Shown: positions 25,703 to 35,201, counted from the stretch's first letter. The stretch: DNA of 64,000 nucleotides from Sphingomonas sp. G-3-2-10 (GCF_012927115.1 NZ_JABBFY010000002.1:124001-188000), one strand, 5' to 3'. The notes: generated by a model not told the origin, from the sequence alone. Numbers and translations: made by a program.

Positions 25703-26248
25703 CTAGCGGCAATCCTCCGCAACGCGCAGGATTTCGGAATGCGCGGGCAGCACCAGCGGGGCCACGCCCGGGCTCTGCACCACCCATTTGCCGCGGCTAT
25801 ATCCGATCGCGTCGATCAGCGAATCCCGCACGCCCAGCTCGGCCGCGCCATAGCCGGTGCCGGCCCGGAGCAGTTCGAAGCTGCGCAGCGTCGACGAGGT
25901 GCGCACGGTCATCTGCGCGGGCGTTTCCCCCCGGCGCGAGAGATAGAGACGCTGGCGGTCGCGGTCGCAGCGGACGGTGAAGTCCGCGTCCGCGCCGGTG
26001 CGGCCATAGAGCGCGATGCTGCCGCGCGCGTCCTGGCGATAGACCCAGCTCCCCGGCGTCAGTGGCCAGTCCCGCCACTCGCCGGTCAGGCGCGGAGCCG
26101 GGGGCGGGCTCGGCGTGGGCGTCGGCGCGGGAACCGGCACGGGGCGCGGCGGCGGCGGAACGATCTCGACCGGTCCGGAGCAACTGCCGAGCAGCGCGCC
26201 GAAGATCACGGGGGTCAGGAGAGCTGCGGGAAGGGTACGGCCGAACAT
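25703..26248 (-). CDS. Proline-rich lipoprotein of unknown function
   Basis: A 181-residue protein. The N terminus (MFGRTLPAALLTPVIFGALL, then GSC) is a lipoprotein signal with lipidation at about Cys23. A linker of alternating Pro, Val, Thr and Ser (about residues 28-52) acts as a spacer. The C-terminal domain of about 125 residues starts at TGEWRDWPLTPGSW and looks beta-rich, with a cysteine in FTVRCDRD and one at the end. The pattern recalls small secreted beta-barrel inhibitors but I cannot assign a family. Confidence 0.65.
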   Translation of the reverse strand: MFGRTLPAALLTPVIFGALLGSCSGPVEIVPPPPRPVPVPAPTPTPSPPPAPRLTGEWRDWPLTPGSWVYRQDARGSIALYGRTGADADFTVRCDRDRQRLYLSRRGETPAQMTVRTSSTLRSFELLRAGTGYGAAELGVRDSLIDAIGYSRGKWVVQSPGVAPLVLPAHSEILRVAEDCR

Positions 26249-26320
26249 CGCCGCCTTATGCGGGATGGCGGGGCAGCGCTCAACCTCGAAGCTGGGCCGT
26301 TCGGGGACGGGCCGGGCCGC

Positions 26321-26752
26321 TTATGCGGCGCGGCGATCGTGCAGGCGCGCCGCTTGCACATAGAGTTCGCGTTCCTCGCTCTGGATGCGATTGGCGAGGC
26401 GAGTCATGATTTCGCGGGTTTCCTCGCGGAACGCCTCCCACTCGCGGCCGATCCGCACGACCGGCCAGTCAGCGATATACCGGCCGAACATCTGGCCCAG
26501 CCCGCCATGCTCGCGCCGATACTTCCAGGCGGTGGCGATGGCGACCGCGTCGCCCGACAGGATCAGCTGTTCATAGATCGCCAGATCCTCGCGCGCGCAA
26601 TGCTCGAACAGCTCCTGCGCCATCCTCCAGCGCTTCGCTGCGATCGATGCGGGATCGGGCATGGTTATGGCGACGATATCGAGCATCTGGCGTGCCTGGG
26701 CTTCCAGTTCACGATGCTCGTCGCAAAGTTGCTTGATCGTCCTAAGCGTCAC
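26321..26752 (-). CDS. Hemerythrin-like domain protein (143 aa)
   Basis: A four-helix HHE-type protein with candidate iron ligands in CDEHRELEAQARQM, HCAREDLAIYEQLI, REHGGLG and SEERELYVQA. The start is uncertain. A GTG at 26752 has AAGGG at an ideal 8-nt spacing, whereas a GTG at 26761 overlaps that same AAGGG. I chose 26752. Upstream is GGAAC-N16-GGTT, close to an EcfG-type promoter, suggesting general-stress control shared with the hemerythrin gene at 23022-23528. Confidence 0.8.
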   Translation of the reverse strand: MTLRTIKQLCDEHRELEAQARQMLDIVAITMPDPASIAAKRWRMAQELFEHCAREDLAIYEQLILSGDAVAIATAWKYRREHGGLGQMFGRYIADWPVVRIGREWEAFREETREIMTRLANRIQSEERELYVQAARLHDRRAA

Positions 26753-26775
26753 GCGAATCACCCTTAACTTGGATC

Positions 26776-26800
26776 AACCCTGCGCGATACGACTGGTTCC
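26776..26800 (-). promoter_or_regulatory. Candidate EcfG-type promoter of the second hemerythrin gene
   Basis: On the minus strand GGAAC (26800-26796) and GGTT (26779-26776) are separated by 16 bp. The -10 element lies 23-27 bp before the chosen start. The match differs from GGAAC-N16/17-CGTT at one position. Confidence 0.5.
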
Positions 26801-26873
26801 CGTCTCTACGTAATTTCCCATTTTACAACCGAAATGGGTGAATAATCTGCGACTATTCGTGATGAATGCCACG

Positions 26874-27902
26874 CTATTGCAGCGTGGTAGGCGCCCGGAT
26901 TGCCTCGACCATGCCCCGAAGCCATGCATTGCCTTCACGTAAGCGGAAAGTATTGGTGTAGGCCCAGGCGCAAGTCTGAATGCCGATCGAGGCATAGGCG
27001 GCGCTGACCGTGCCGTAATAGTCGATCCGCTGCGCCAGCGGCACCGCGGCGATATCGGTCGCGCCATATTCGCCGACGAACGGCACCCGTCCGGTGCGCG
27101 CCATATAGTCGCGGACCTTCTGCAGATTGGCTTCCAGCCCGCTGTAATCGGCGGGAATTGGGAAGTTGCGTCCGATCTTCGGCGACGGATTGACCCAGCT
27201 TGCGCCCTGATGGGTGAAATCGAACGGATCATAGGTGTGGATCGTCGCGATCACATAGGGATCGTCGGGCAGTTCGAGCGTCTTGAGCGAATCGACATTG
27301 CTCCAGAATTCGCCGCCGATCAGCACCGGGCGAGTGGGATTGGTTGCCCGGACGGCGGCAAGCGCGGGGTTGAGGATCGAGAGAAGATTCTTGTTGTCGA
27401 TCGCCCGGTGCGGCTCGTTGAGCAGTTCGAACCAGAGATTGGCCGGCGCATCGGCAAAGTGCGCGCCGATCTGCTTCCACAGCGCCGCGAAGCGCGCCGC
27501 ATGTTTGTCCGGCTCGATCACCAGCTCGTCATAATTGTGGAGGTTGAGGATGACGTTCAGCCCGGCCCGGTTTGCGGTCCGCACGACATGCGCCACGCGC
27601 GCCATCCATTTCGCGTTGATCGTATAGGGCGCCGTGGCCAGCGCATGAGTCGACCAGCGCACCGGCAAGCGGATCGTGGTGAAGCCCGCCGCCTTGATGA
27701 CCTTGAAATCGTCGTCCGCGATCGCCCGGCCCCATTCGCCCTCGTTCGGCGGCTCGAGATGATTGCCCATGTTGACGCACTTGCCGATCGGCAGCGTGAT
27801 CCCGACGCGCGCCTTTGCCGCCGGGGCTGGAGTGTAGCGTTGCGCACTCGCGGGCGCGGCGAGCGCAAGCCCCAGCGCGATGGAAAGCGAAGCGCGGATC
27901 AT
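26874..27902 (-). CDS. Glycoside hydrolase family 5 (cellulase-like), secreted
   Basis: A 342-residue endoglucanase-type hydrolase with signal peptide MIRASLSIALGLALAAPASA. The fold's start GKCVNMGNHLEPPNEGEWG is typical for GH5. The acid/base Glu is in WFELLNEPHRAID and the nucleophile Glu in VPFVGEYGATD. It is the downstream member of a tandem pair; its ATG overlaps the upstream stop (ATGA at 27902-27899). The two share nearly identical blocks around both catalytic residues, so they arose by duplication. The likely substrate is a beta-glucan. Confidence 0.93.
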   Translation of the reverse strand: MIRASLSIALGLALAAPASAQRYTPAPAAKARVGITLPIGKCVNMGNHLEPPNEGEWGRAIADDDFKVIKAAGFTTIRLPVRWSTHALATAPYTINAKWMARVAHVVRTANRAGLNVILNLHNYDELVIEPDKHAARFAALWKQIGAHFADAPANLWFELLNEPHRAIDNKNLLSILNPALAAVRATNPTRPVLIGGEFWSNVDSLKTLELPDDPYVIATIHTYDPFDFTHQGASWVNPSPKIGRNFPIPADYSGLEANLQKVRDYMARTGRVPFVGEYGATDIAAVPLAQRIDYYGTVSAAYASIGIQTCAWAYTNTFRLREGNAWLRGMVEAIRAPTTLQ

Positions 27903-29029
27903 GGCAGGGTCCTTGTCGTGACGATCGCGTCGGCCACGCCCGGCGTCCAGCCTGTCGCGTCGCGCCAAAGATGCATGGTGTTGGTATAGCCCCAGGCGCA
28001 GCTCTGCACGCCCACCGACGCGAAGGCTGCGCTGACCATCCCGTAATAGGTCGTGCGGGCGGCATCGGGCCGAATCTCGTGCGCGCCATATTCGCCGACG
28101 AACGGCACCCGCCCGGTCGAGGCGATGAACCCGCGGATCTTGCCCAGCACTACGTTCAACGCGGCGATGTCGCCCGCCGTGCCGAAATCGTTGCGGCTTG
28201 CCGGGGTCATCCACGGCGCAGTGTCGAAGCCGAAATTCTGCGGATCGTAATAATGGAAGGTCGGCACCACGTTCGGGTCCACCGGGAAGGGCATGGTCAG
28301 CATATGATCGATGTTCGCCCAGCTGGGCCCGTCGATCACCACTTGCCGCGTCGGATTGGTCGCGCGCACCGCCGCCAGCGCGGGGCCCTGCACCGCGAGA
28401 TTGTTGGTCACGTCCAGCTTGCCGTTAGGCTCGTTGATCAGCTCGAAATAGACCGTCGAAGGGTAATCCTTGAACGCGACGCCGATCTGCCGCCACATCT
28501 CGGCGAAGCGCGCGGCGTGGCCGCCAGGATCCGTGAACAGCTCCTCATAATGGTGCATGTCGATGATGATCGCCATGTCGGCGGCCACCGCGAGATCGAC
28601 GATATGCTTCACCCGCGCCATGAACGTCGCGTCGATCGTATAGGGCGCCGCCGCCAGCGCGTGCGCCGAGAAGCGCACCGGCAGGCGGATGCCGGTGAAC
28701 CCCTTCGACTTGATGTTGGCGATGTCGCTGTCGGTGAAGGCGCGGCCCCACGCCCCTTCGGTCGGCGCTTCGAGCATGTTGGACAGGTTGACGCACTTGC
28801 CGAGCTTGAGCGAACCGCCAGTGGATGGGATCGCAGCAGCGGCAGGCGTAAAAGCCGCCGGCGACGAGGTCGGGCTGGGCGTGGGGGCCGGCGAGGCGGA
28901 GGGCGAAGGAGTCGGAGTCGGCGCTCCGGTCACCGCGCCGCCGCCCGAAGTGCTGCTCCCCGAAGCCCCGCCGCTGCACGCGACAAGGCTCAACACCATC
29001 AACGAAGCGGCCATGCGCTTGCGGTTCAT
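27899..29029 (-). CDS. Glycoside hydrolase family 5 (cellulase-like), lipoprotein
   Basis: A 376-residue paralogue of the neighbouring GH5 enzyme. It begins with a lipoprotein signal (MNRKRMAASLMVLSLVAC) and a Gly/Ser/Thr/Pro-rich linker of about 50 residues, so the catalytic domain should be tethered to a membrane on a flexible arm. The catalytic Glu residues are in YFELINEPNGKLD and VPFVGEYGAHE. A pairing of one anchored and one soluble enzyme suggests stepwise beta-glucan breakdown at the cell surface or periplasm. A 14-bp palindrome upstream is the likely control site. Confidence 0.93.
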   Translation of the reverse strand: MNRKRMAASLMVLSLVACSGGASGSSTSGGGAVTGAPTPTPSPSASPAPTPSPTSSPAAFTPAAAAIPSTGGSLKLGKCVNLSNMLEAPTEGAWGRAFTDSDIANIKSKGFTGIRLPVRFSAHALAAAPYTIDATFMARVKHIVDLAVAADMAIIIDMHHYEELFTDPGGHAARFAEMWRQIGVAFKDYPSTVYFELINEPNGKLDVTNNLAVQGPALAAVRATNPTRQVVIDGPSWANIDHMLTMPFPVDPNVVPTFHYYDPQNFGFDTAPWMTPASRNDFGTAGDIAALNVVLGKIRGFIASTGRVPFVGEYGAHEIRPDAARTTYYGMVSAAFASVGVQSCAWGYTNTMHLWRDATGWTPGVADAIVTTRTLP

Positions 29030-29070
29030 CCCACTCTCCTCCGGTCCCGGCTCTCGTTACGGAGCCATTA

Positions 29071-29084
29071 TGTCAACGTTGACA
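29071..29084. promoter_or_regulatory. LacI-like operator upstream of the GH5 pair
   Basis: TGTCAACGTTGACA (29071-29084) is a perfect 14-bp palindrome with the central CG step typical of LacI-family operators. It lies 42 bp upstream of the first GH5 start. No LacI-family gene is in the window, so the regulator would act from elsewhere. Confidence 0.7.
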
Positions 29085-29130
29085 AGGTACGGATGAAAAA
29101 CAGCCGCGCAAGCGAAAATGTTACCGCTAC

Positions 29131-30138
29131 CTAAAAGCCGTTCAGAAAGGCGTCGACATTCTCGCCCAGCGCGTCGACGGCATAGCCGCCTTCCAGCACG
29201 ATCAGCACCGGCAGGCCCGCGCCGGCGATCCGCCGCGCGATCGTCCCATAGTCGGCGGTCTGCAATTTGAAGTGCGATATCGGATCCTCGGCAAAGGTAT
29301 CCGCACCGAACGAAACGATCATCAGCTCCGGCCCGAACGCGTCGATCGCCGCCAGCGCGGTATCGAGCGCGGGCAGATACGCCTCGATCCCCGTCCCGCG
29401 CGGCAGCGGCAGGTTCAGCGTCGCCCCCACGCCATCGCCTTCGCCACGCTCGTCGGCATGGCCCCAGTAAAAGGGATAGTCGGTCGCCGGATCGGCATGG
29501 ATCGAGGCGAAAAGCACGTCATCGCGATCCAGGAAGATATCCTGCGTCCCGTTGCCGTGATGATAGTCAATATCGAGGATCGCGACGCGGCGCTTGCCCG
29601 CATCGATCGCCGCCTGCGCTGCGATGGCGGCGTTGTTGAGGTAACAATAGCCGCCGCAATAATCCGCACCCGAATGATGACCCGGCGGACGGCATAAAGC
29701 GAAACTCGCCCGAGCTTCCCCGTCGAGCAGCGGTTGCAGCGCAGTCAGCGCCGTCTGCGCGCCCCAATAGGCCGCGTCCCACGTCCCCGCCGCGACCGGC
29801 GTGGCCGCGTCATAGCTATATTGCCCGAGCAGCGCGTCGATCCGCGAGAGGTTGAGCGGCCGCCGCCCGACCACCGGCCAGACATAGCCGATCGCATCGC
29901 CCGTGCGCCCCGCCTCAACCCAGCGATCGTGCGCGGTCCGCAGAAACGCGAGATAGTCCGGCGAATGCACCCGTTCGACCGGCGCCATCCCGAAATCCCG
30001 CGCGGGCACGGTATCCCCCACCCGCTCCGCCACGATCCGCGACCGCACCGGCGTCTCGGCATAGTCCGCCCACCCGCCATTGTGGAACTCACGCTCGGGC
30101 GCGTGGCCCAGCTGGCGGGGGTCGAAGACCTTGAGCAT
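29131..30138 (-). CDS. Histone-deacetylase-fold amidohydrolase (acetylpolyamine amidohydrolase-like)
   Basis: A 335-residue zinc hydrolase of the arginase/deacetylase superfamily. The active-site blocks are CRPPGHHSGADYCGG, DIDYHHGNGTQDIF (zinc Asp and His) and FGADTFAEDP (second zinc Asp). Bacterial members deacetylate acetylpolyamines or similar amides. The start at 30138 ([15 protein letters not shown]) overlaps the uvrB stop (TGATG), so it is translated from the uvrB message. An upstream start is unlikely because it would lie inside uvrB. Confidence 0.88.
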   Translation of the reverse strand: MLKVFDPRQLGHAPEREFHNGGWADYAETPVRSRIVAERVGDTVPARDFGMAPVERVHSPDYLAFLRTAHDRWVEAGRTGDAIGYVWPVVGRRPLNLSRIDALLGQYSYDAATPVAAGTWDAAYWGAQTALTALQPLLDGEARASFALCRPPGHHSGADYCGGYCYLNNAAIAAQAAIDAGKRRVAILDIDYHHGNGTQDIFLDRDDVLFASIHADPATDYPFYWGHADERGEGDGVGATLNLPLPRGTGIEAYLPALDTALAAIDAFGPELMIVSFGADTFAEDPISHFKLQTADYGTIARRIAGAGLPVLIVLEGGYAVDALGENVDAFLNGF

Positions 30139-32330
30139 CAGCGCTTGCCCCCGCCCCACTTCGTCTTGCTCTGCTTCCCGAACCGCCCCTTCCGAGTCCC
30201 GGGCTTGCCTTCGTTGCTGCGGCCCATGATCGGCGCCTTGTGCTCGCTCGCGGGCAGCCCAAGTTCCTCAGCCTCCAGCGCGCGGATCTCGTCGCGCAGG
30301 CGGCCTGCTTCCTCGAACTCGAGGTTCGCGGCGGCATCGCGCATCTTCTTTTCGAGGCTCTCGATATACGAGCGCAGATTGTGGCCGACCATGTGCGGGC
30401 GGTCCTCGTCGATATCGACGGTGACCTGATCCTTCGACGCGACATGGGCGATGATGTCGCCGATGTTGCGCTTGATCGTGGTCGGCGTGATGCCGTGTTC
30501 GAGATTATATGCGCGTTGCTTTTCGCGCCGGCGGTCGGTTTCGGCGATGGCGCGTTCCATGCTGCCGGTCATGCGATCGGCATAGAGGATCACGCGTCCA
30601 TCGACATTGCGCGCGGCGCGGCCGATGGTCTGGATCAGCGAGGTTTCGCTGCGCAGAAAGCCTTCCTTGTCGGCATCGAGGATCGCGACCAGCCCGCATT
30701 CGGGAATGTCGAGGCCCTCGCGCAGCAAGTTGATGCCGACCAGCACGTCGTACACGCCCATGCGCAGATCGCGAATCAGTTCGATGCGTTCCAGCGTCTC
30801 GGTATCCGAATGCATGTAGCGAACCTTCAGCCCCGCTTCGTGCATATATTCGGTCAGATCTTCCGCCATCCGCTTGGTCAGCGTCGTCACCAGCGAGCGG
30901 TAGCCGGCCTCGGCGGTCTTGCGGCATTCGACGATCAGGTCCTGCACCTGCTCCTCGACCGGGCGAATCTCGACCGGCGGATCGATCAGCCCGGTAGGGC
31001 GGATCACCTGCTCGCTGAACACACCGCCGGTCTGCTCCATTTCCCATGCGCCGGGCGTGGCCGAGACATAGGTGGTCTGGGGCCGCATCGCGTCCCATTC
31101 GTTGAAGCGCAGCGGGCGGTTGTCGATCGCGCTGGGCAAGCGGAAGCCATATTCGGCCAGCGTCACCTTCCGCCGATGATCGCCGCGCGACATGCCGTTG
31201 ATCTGGCCGATCGTCTGATGACTCTCGTCGACGAACAGCAGGGCGTTGTCCGGGAGATATTCGAACAAGGTGGGCGGCGGCTCGCCGGGCATACGGCCGG
31301 TGAGGAAGCGCGAGTAATTCTCGATCCCCGCGCAGCTGCCGGTGGCGGCGATCATTTCGAGGTCGAAGTTGGTCCGCTGCTCCAGCCGCTGATGCTCGAG
31401 CAATTTGCCCTCGGCATGGAGCTCCTTCAGCCGCTCGGAGAGTTCATGCCGGATCGCTTCCATCGCCTGCTTCAGCGTCGGCCCGGGCGTGACGTGGTGC
31501 GAATTGGCATAGACGCGGATGTAATCGAGGTTCGCGACCTTCTGTCCGGTCAGCGGATCGAACTCGGTGATCTCCTCGATATCGTCGCCGAAGAAGCTGA
31601 TCCGCCAGGCGGTGTCCTCATAATGCGACGGGAAGATTTCGAGGCTGTCGCCCCGCACGCGGAACGCGCCGCGGTTGAAGGCCGCATCGTTGCGCTTGTA
31701 CTGGAGCGCCACCAGCTTGCGGATGATCTCGCGCTGATCGACGCTCTGCCCCTTCTTCAAGTCGAAGATCATCGCCGAATAGGTCTCGACCGACCCGATG
31801 CCATAGAGGCACGAAACGGACGCCACGATGATCACGTCGTCCCGTTCCAGCAGCGACCGGGTTGCGGAATGCCGCATCCGGTCGATCGCTTCGTTCACCG
31901 AGCTTTCCTTCTCGATGTAGGTGTCGCTGCGGGCGACATAGGCTTCGGGCTGATAATAGTCGTAATAGCTGACGAAATACTCGACTGCATTGTCCGGGAA
32001 GAAGCTCTTGAACTCCCCATAGAGCTGCGCCGCCAGGATCTTGTTCGGCGCCAGCACCAGCGCCGGGCGCTGGGTCGCTTCGATCACCTTGGCGACGGTG
32101 AAGGTCTTGCCCGATCCGGTGACGCCCAGCAGCACCTGATCGCGCTCACCGGCCTCCACCGCGGCCACCATCTCGGCGATGGCGCCGGGCTGGTCGCCCG
32201 AGGCGGTATATTCGGTAACCAGCTTGAACTTGCGGCCGCCCTCCAGCTTGTCCGGCCGGTTGGGCCGGTGCGGGATAAAGCTTTGCCCGGTCTCGGGTTC
32301 GGCCAGGTCGGTGCGAATCTGGATTGCCAT
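30138..32330 (-). CDS. uvrB: Excinuclease ABC subunit B
   Basis: The damage-verifying helicase-like subunit of nucleotide excision repair. The 730 residues include Walker [14 protein letters not shown] (about 60), the beta-hairpin [12 protein letters not shown], helicase motifs ([21 protein letters not shown]) and a C-terminal UVR motif ([18 protein letters not shown]) that contacts UvrC. It is longer than most homologues, with an N-terminal extension of about 30 residues and a basic C-terminal tail ([19 protein letters not shown]). The start (MAIQIRTDL) has only a weak ribosome binding site. Confidence 0.96.
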   Translation of the reverse strand: MAIQIRTDLAEPETGQSFIPHRPNRPDKLEGGRKFKLVTEYTASGDQPGAIAEMVAAVEAGERDQVLLGVTGSGKTFTVAKVIEATQRPALVLAPNKILAAQLYGEFKSFFPDNAVEYFVSYYDYYQPEAYVARSDTYIEKESSVNEAIDRMRHSATRSLLERDDVIIVASVSCLYGIGSVETYSAMIFDLKKGQSVDQREIIRKLVALQYKRNDAAFNRGAFRVRGDSLEIFPSHYEDTAWRISFFGDDIEEITEFDPLTGQKVANLDYIRVYANSHHVTPGPTLKQAMEAIRHELSERLKELHAEGKLLEHQRLEQRTNFDLEMIAATGSCAGIENYSRFLTGRMPGEPPPTLFEYLPDNALLFVDESHQTIGQINGMSRGDHRRKVTLAEYGFRLPSAIDNRPLRFNEWDAMRPQTTYVSATPGAWEMEQTGGVFSEQVIRPTGLIDPPVEIRPVEEQVQDLIVECRKTAEAGYRSLVTTLTKRMAEDLTEYMHEAGLKVRYMHSDTETLERIELIRDLRMGVYDVLVGINLLREGLDIPECGLVAILDADKEGFLRSETSLIQTIGRAARNVDGRVILYADRMTGSMERAIAETDRRREKQRAYNLEHGITPTTIKRNIGDIIAHVASKDQVTVDIDEDRPHMVGHNLRSYIESLEKKMRDAAANLEFEEAGRLRDEIRALEAEELGLPASEHKAPIMGRSNEGKPGTRKGRFGKQSKTKWGGGKR

Positions 32331-32383
32331 AAACGGGGAATATGGGGAGAGTCGCGCCCAACGAAAAGCGGGAAGAACAAAAA

Positions 32384-32944
32384 ATGAACCGAACCTATCT
32401 GGCGCCGCTCGCGCTGCTGGCCATTCCGCTGATGGGCGCGGGCCAGAGCACGGGCAGCTTCAGCCTGACCAACGCGACCTCGGAACAGGTGGCAGAGGCC
32501 TATGCGACGAAGAAGCCCGGCGCGCCGATCGCCACCGGCCAGTGGGAACGCCGCTACGAGATCGTCTCGATCGACATGCCCGATATCCCGGCCGGCCCCG
32601 ATCGCGACGCAAAGATCGCGGCAGCCAAGGCGCCGCCCAAGACCGAGACTCTCTGTCAGGAACCGACCATCGAACAGAGTGCGCCCGAGCCCAAGCAGGT
32701 GTTCGAAATGCTTGGCGACCAGTGCGTCTATGATCGCATCACGATGGGCGGCGGCACGTTCGACGCGGTCGTGAAGTGCAAGGGGCCCGACGGCTCGCCG
32801 GTCACCAATGCCGTTACCGGTACCTATGACCCGCAGCATTTCATGATCCACATGAATATCGAGATGGCCTATCCCGCGCCTACGGGGCGGGTAAAGCTGG
32901 CGATGGATGTCAGCGGCCGCCGTACCGGCGTCTGCACCAAATAA
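32384..32944 (+). CDS. DUF3617-type exported protein, paralogue 1 (186 aa)
   Basis: The start at 32384 ([20 protein letters not shown]) gives a Sec signal without a lipobox cysteine. The mature part starts with [14 protein letters not shown], a motif repeated in the next two genes. The DUF3617 features follow: a [19 protein letters not shown] strand region, paired cysteines (LCQEPT, DQCVYD, VKCKGP) and the C-terminal SGRRTGVC. It is the first of three tandem paralogues, likely exposed in the periplasm. Function unknown. Confidence 0.75.
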   Translation: MNRTYLAPLALLAIPLMGAGQSTGSFSLTNATSEQVAEAYATKKPGAPIATGQWERRYEIVSIDMPDIPAGPDRDAKIAAAKAPPKTETLCQEPTIEQSAPEPKQVFEMLGDQCVYDRITMGGGTFDAVVKCKGPDGSPVTNAVTGTYDPQHFMIHMNIEMAYPAPTGRVKLAMDVSGRRTGVCTK

Positions 32945-32967
32945 GGCACGCAACAGGAGAGAAGACG

Positions 32968-33519
32968 ATGGCCACGAAGATCGTCGCGCCGATGGCGCTG
33001 CTGCTCATGCTTGCCGCCTGCGGCGGTCCAAGCGTCTCGCTGACCAATGCCACGCCAGAGGAAGTCGCCAAGGCGGCGGAAGCGAACGGGCTCAAGCCGA
33101 CGATGCGCGCCGGCATGTGGGAAACCACGGTCGAGATCACCGAATATGACATTGCCGGCATGCCCGCGGAGATGAAGGCCGCGGCGCTCGCCAAGGCCAA
33201 GGAAGACGGCAAGAAGAAGCCCAGCAAATATTGCCTGTCCGAAGAGGAATCCAAAAAGCCCGGGGGCATGTTCACCGGGGCGGAGGAATCGACCTGCACC
33301 TACAGCAAGTTCGAAATGTCGGGCGGCAAGATCGACATGGTCATGGTGTGCCCGGGACCGGGCGGCCAGAATATGACCATGAGCGTCAACGGCACCTTCA
33401 ACGGGGATTCGGCAACCGCCGTCACTTCGGTGAAGTCCACCGGCCAGTTCGGCATGAACATGAAGGCGAATACCGTCAGCAAGCGTACCGGCGACTGCAC
33501 GCCCGACGCCAAGAAATAA
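32968..33519 (+). CDS. DUF3617 domain lipoprotein, paralogue 2 (183 aa)
   Basis: The N terminus MATKIVAPMALLLMLAAC is a lipoprotein signal, so the protein should be lipidated at Cys18. It has the shared SVSLTNATPEEVAKAAE motif after the lipidated Cys. The DUF3617 part has RAGMWETTVEITEYDIAGMP and cysteines in YCLSEEES, STCTYSKF and VCPGPGG, and ends SKRTGDCTP. Its gene follows paralogue 1 by 23 bp and precedes paralogue 3 by 10 bp. Together they form a co-transcribed lipoprotein array of unknown role. Confidence 0.82.
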   Translation: MATKIVAPMALLLMLAACGGPSVSLTNATPEEVAKAAEANGLKPTMRAGMWETTVEITEYDIAGMPAEMKAAALAKAKEDGKKKPSKYCLSEEESKKPGGMFTGAEESTCTYSKFEMSGGKIDMVMVCPGPGGQNMTMSVNGTFNGDSATAVTSVKSTGQFGMNMKANTVSKRTGDCTPDAKK

Positions 33520-33529
33520 GGAATATCCA

Positions 33530-34081
33530 ATGAACCGCATCGCACTTGCCCCGATCGCGCTCGCCTTCGCGCTGGCCGCCTGCAATCAGGGACCCAGCGT
33601 CTCGCTGACCAACGCGTCGCCCGAAGAAGTCGCCAAGGCCGTCGACAAGGCTGGCGCCAACCAGAAGATGAAGCCCGGCCAGTGGGAGCTTAAGCTCGAG
33701 GTGATCGAGATCGAAGGCCCCGGCATCACGCCCGACATGCAGGCCGCGATGAAGGCGCAGGGCAGCCGCACCGACAGCAAGTGCGTGACCAAGGAGGATG
33801 TCGACAAGCCGATGTCCGAAATCCTTGCCGGCGCGCCGTCGAGCCAGTGCAAATTCTCGAAATATTCGATCCAGGGCGGCAAGGTCGAATCCGAGATGAG
33901 CTGCCCCGGACCGGGCGGCGCGATGACGATCAAGTCGGACGCCACCTATACCGACGAAAGCATCACTGCCGTCGCCGAGACCAACATGACGATGCCGACG
34001 GGCAAGGCGCACAGCAAGATGCGCATCAGCGGCAAGCGTACCGGCGAATGCACCACCCCGGCGGCGCCCGCGAAGAAGTAA
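33530..34081 (+). CDS. DUF3617 domain lipoprotein, paralogue 3 (183 aa)
   Basis: Closest relative of the preceding gene. It has a signal with lipobox (MNRIALAPIALAFALAAC) and then SVSLTNASPEEVAKAVD. KPGQWELKLEVIEIEGPGI corresponds to the WE motif region, SSQCKFSKYSIQGGK and MSCPGPGGAMTI carry the conserved Cys residues, and the end reads SGKRTGECTTP. Length and Cys positions match paralogue 2, supporting recent tandem duplication and divergence. Confidence 0.82.
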   Translation: MNRIALAPIALAFALAACNQGPSVSLTNASPEEVAKAVDKAGANQKMKPGQWELKLEVIEIEGPGITPDMQAAMKAQGSRTDSKCVTKEDVDKPMSEILAGAPSSQCKFSKYSIQGGKVESEMSCPGPGGAMTIKSDATYTDESITAVAETNMTMPTGKAHSKMRISGKRTGECTTPAAPAKK

Positions 34082-34165
34082 GCCGAATGCGCCGCACCCT
34101 GCCCGCGTCTGCGGAACTGGGTGCGGTAGCCGCCAACGCAGCGGCGTTCAGGAGAGGACAGGCAT

Positions 34166-34555
34166 ATGATCGGATATACGCTCGTCGGCAGCAACGATCT
34201 CGAACGCAGCCGCGCCTTTTACGATTCGCTGTTCGGCTCGATCGGAGTCGGCCGGCTGATGGAATTTCCGACCGGCGCGACCGCGTGGGGCGCCAGTTGG
34301 GACAAGCCGATGTTCGGCATGGGGCCGCCGCATGACGGCCAGCCCGCCACTTCGGGCAACGGCACGATGATCGCGCTGGTGGTCGATACCCGCGACAAGG
34401 TCGATACGCTTTACAGCAAGGCGGTCGAGCTGGGCGCGAAGTGCGAGGGCGGCCCGGGCGTGCGCGGCGACGAAGGCGATCAGGCCTTCTACGCCGCCTA
34501 TTTCCGCGATCCCGAGGGCAACAAGCTCTGTGCGTTCCGCGTGGGCCCGGCGTAA
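34166..34555 (+). CDS. VOC family protein
   Basis: A 129-residue glyoxalase-fold protein. The N terminus MIGYTLVGSNDLERSRAFYD matches the first VOC strand-helix unit, and FRDPEGNKLCAFRVG is the canonical last unit. A first-strand metal His is absent (replaced in GYTLVG), which is common in non-enzymatic or differently metallated members. The ATG at 34166 follows GGAGAGGACAGGC. It sits 84 bp after the DUF3617 array and ends before a hairpin. Confidence 0.85.
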   Translation: MIGYTLVGSNDLERSRAFYDSLFGSIGVGRLMEFPTGATAWGASWDKPMFGMGPPHDGQPATSGNGTMIALVVDTRDKVDTLYSKAVELGAKCEGGPGVRGDEGDQAFYAAYFRDPEGNKLCAFRVGPA

Positions 34556-34574
34556 TTTGTTGACACTCCGCTGA

Positions 34575-34598
34575 GCGCCGGCACCGGATTGCCGGCGC
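34575..34598. terminator. Hairpin after VOC gene
   Basis: GCGCCGGCA (34575-34583) and TGCCGGCGC (34590-34598) are exact inverted copies around CCGGAT. It lies between the VOC gene and the end of the convergent membrane protein gene, so it may serve both. No U-tract is seen. Confidence 0.5.
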
Positions 34599-34605
34599 AA
34601 AGCCC

Positions 34606-35064
34606 TCAATCCACGCGCCGGTAGGCCACCCGCCACATCGCCAGCCCGATCAGCGCTGCGATCACCGCGACCACCGCGCTGGTCAGCACCGCGCTGACCC
34701 AGCGATAGAGCAACGTATTATTGTCGATCGGCGGCATTTCGAGCAGGCCGAACCCCCAGGTCTGCGCGCCCACGAGAATCGCCAGCGCCGCCGCTGCGCC
34801 GATCATCGCGGCGTGCCGCGCGCGCCTGAGCCCCGCGACATGCATCACCAGCCAGAGCGGCCCCGCCACCGCGGTTATCGCGATCGCCGAGAAGGCCGAT
34901 CCGAGCAGGAACCAGCCGATCAGCGTCAGCGGCTCGCGCGCGCCGCCCAGCACCACCAGCACCAATACCGTCAACCCGCCCAGCAGCGCGCCGGTGCCGA
35001 GCGCGAACCCGGTCCGGTCGAGCGTCGTCTCATAGATTCTCGGTGCGCGCGCCACGCCTTCCAT
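34606..35064 (-). CDS. Four-helix membrane protein of unknown function (152 aa)
   Basis: The start at 35064 (MEGVARAPRIYETT) is chosen because it follows GAGGGA on the minus strand and gives a short cytoplasmic N terminus. Four hydrophobic segments follow (ALGTGALLGGLTVLVLVVL; LIGWFLLGSAFSAIAITAVA; AAMIGAAAALAILVGA; SAVLTSAVVAVIAALIGLAM). The layout resembles Yip1/YIP-like or DUF1282-type small integral proteins, but I make no family call. It converges on the VOC gene. Confidence 0.65.
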   Translation of the reverse strand: MEGVARAPRIYETTLDRTGFALGTGALLGGLTVLVLVVLGGAREPLTLIGWFLLGSAFSAIAITAVAGPLWLVMHVAGLRRARHAAMIGAAAALAILVGAQTWGFGLLEMPPIDNNTLLYRWVSAVLTSAVVAVIAALIGLAMWRVAYRRVD

Positions 35065-35201
35065 CGGCAAGAAATCCCTCCAACCCCGTGCAATGAAATA
35101 CGCGTCCCCGCGCCGCGCCTCAAGCACCCTGACGCTGCAGTTTAACCGTTTTGAAACGGGTCCCGTGCACCCCTTGGCTGACGACCGCGGGAGGGGAACC
35201 C

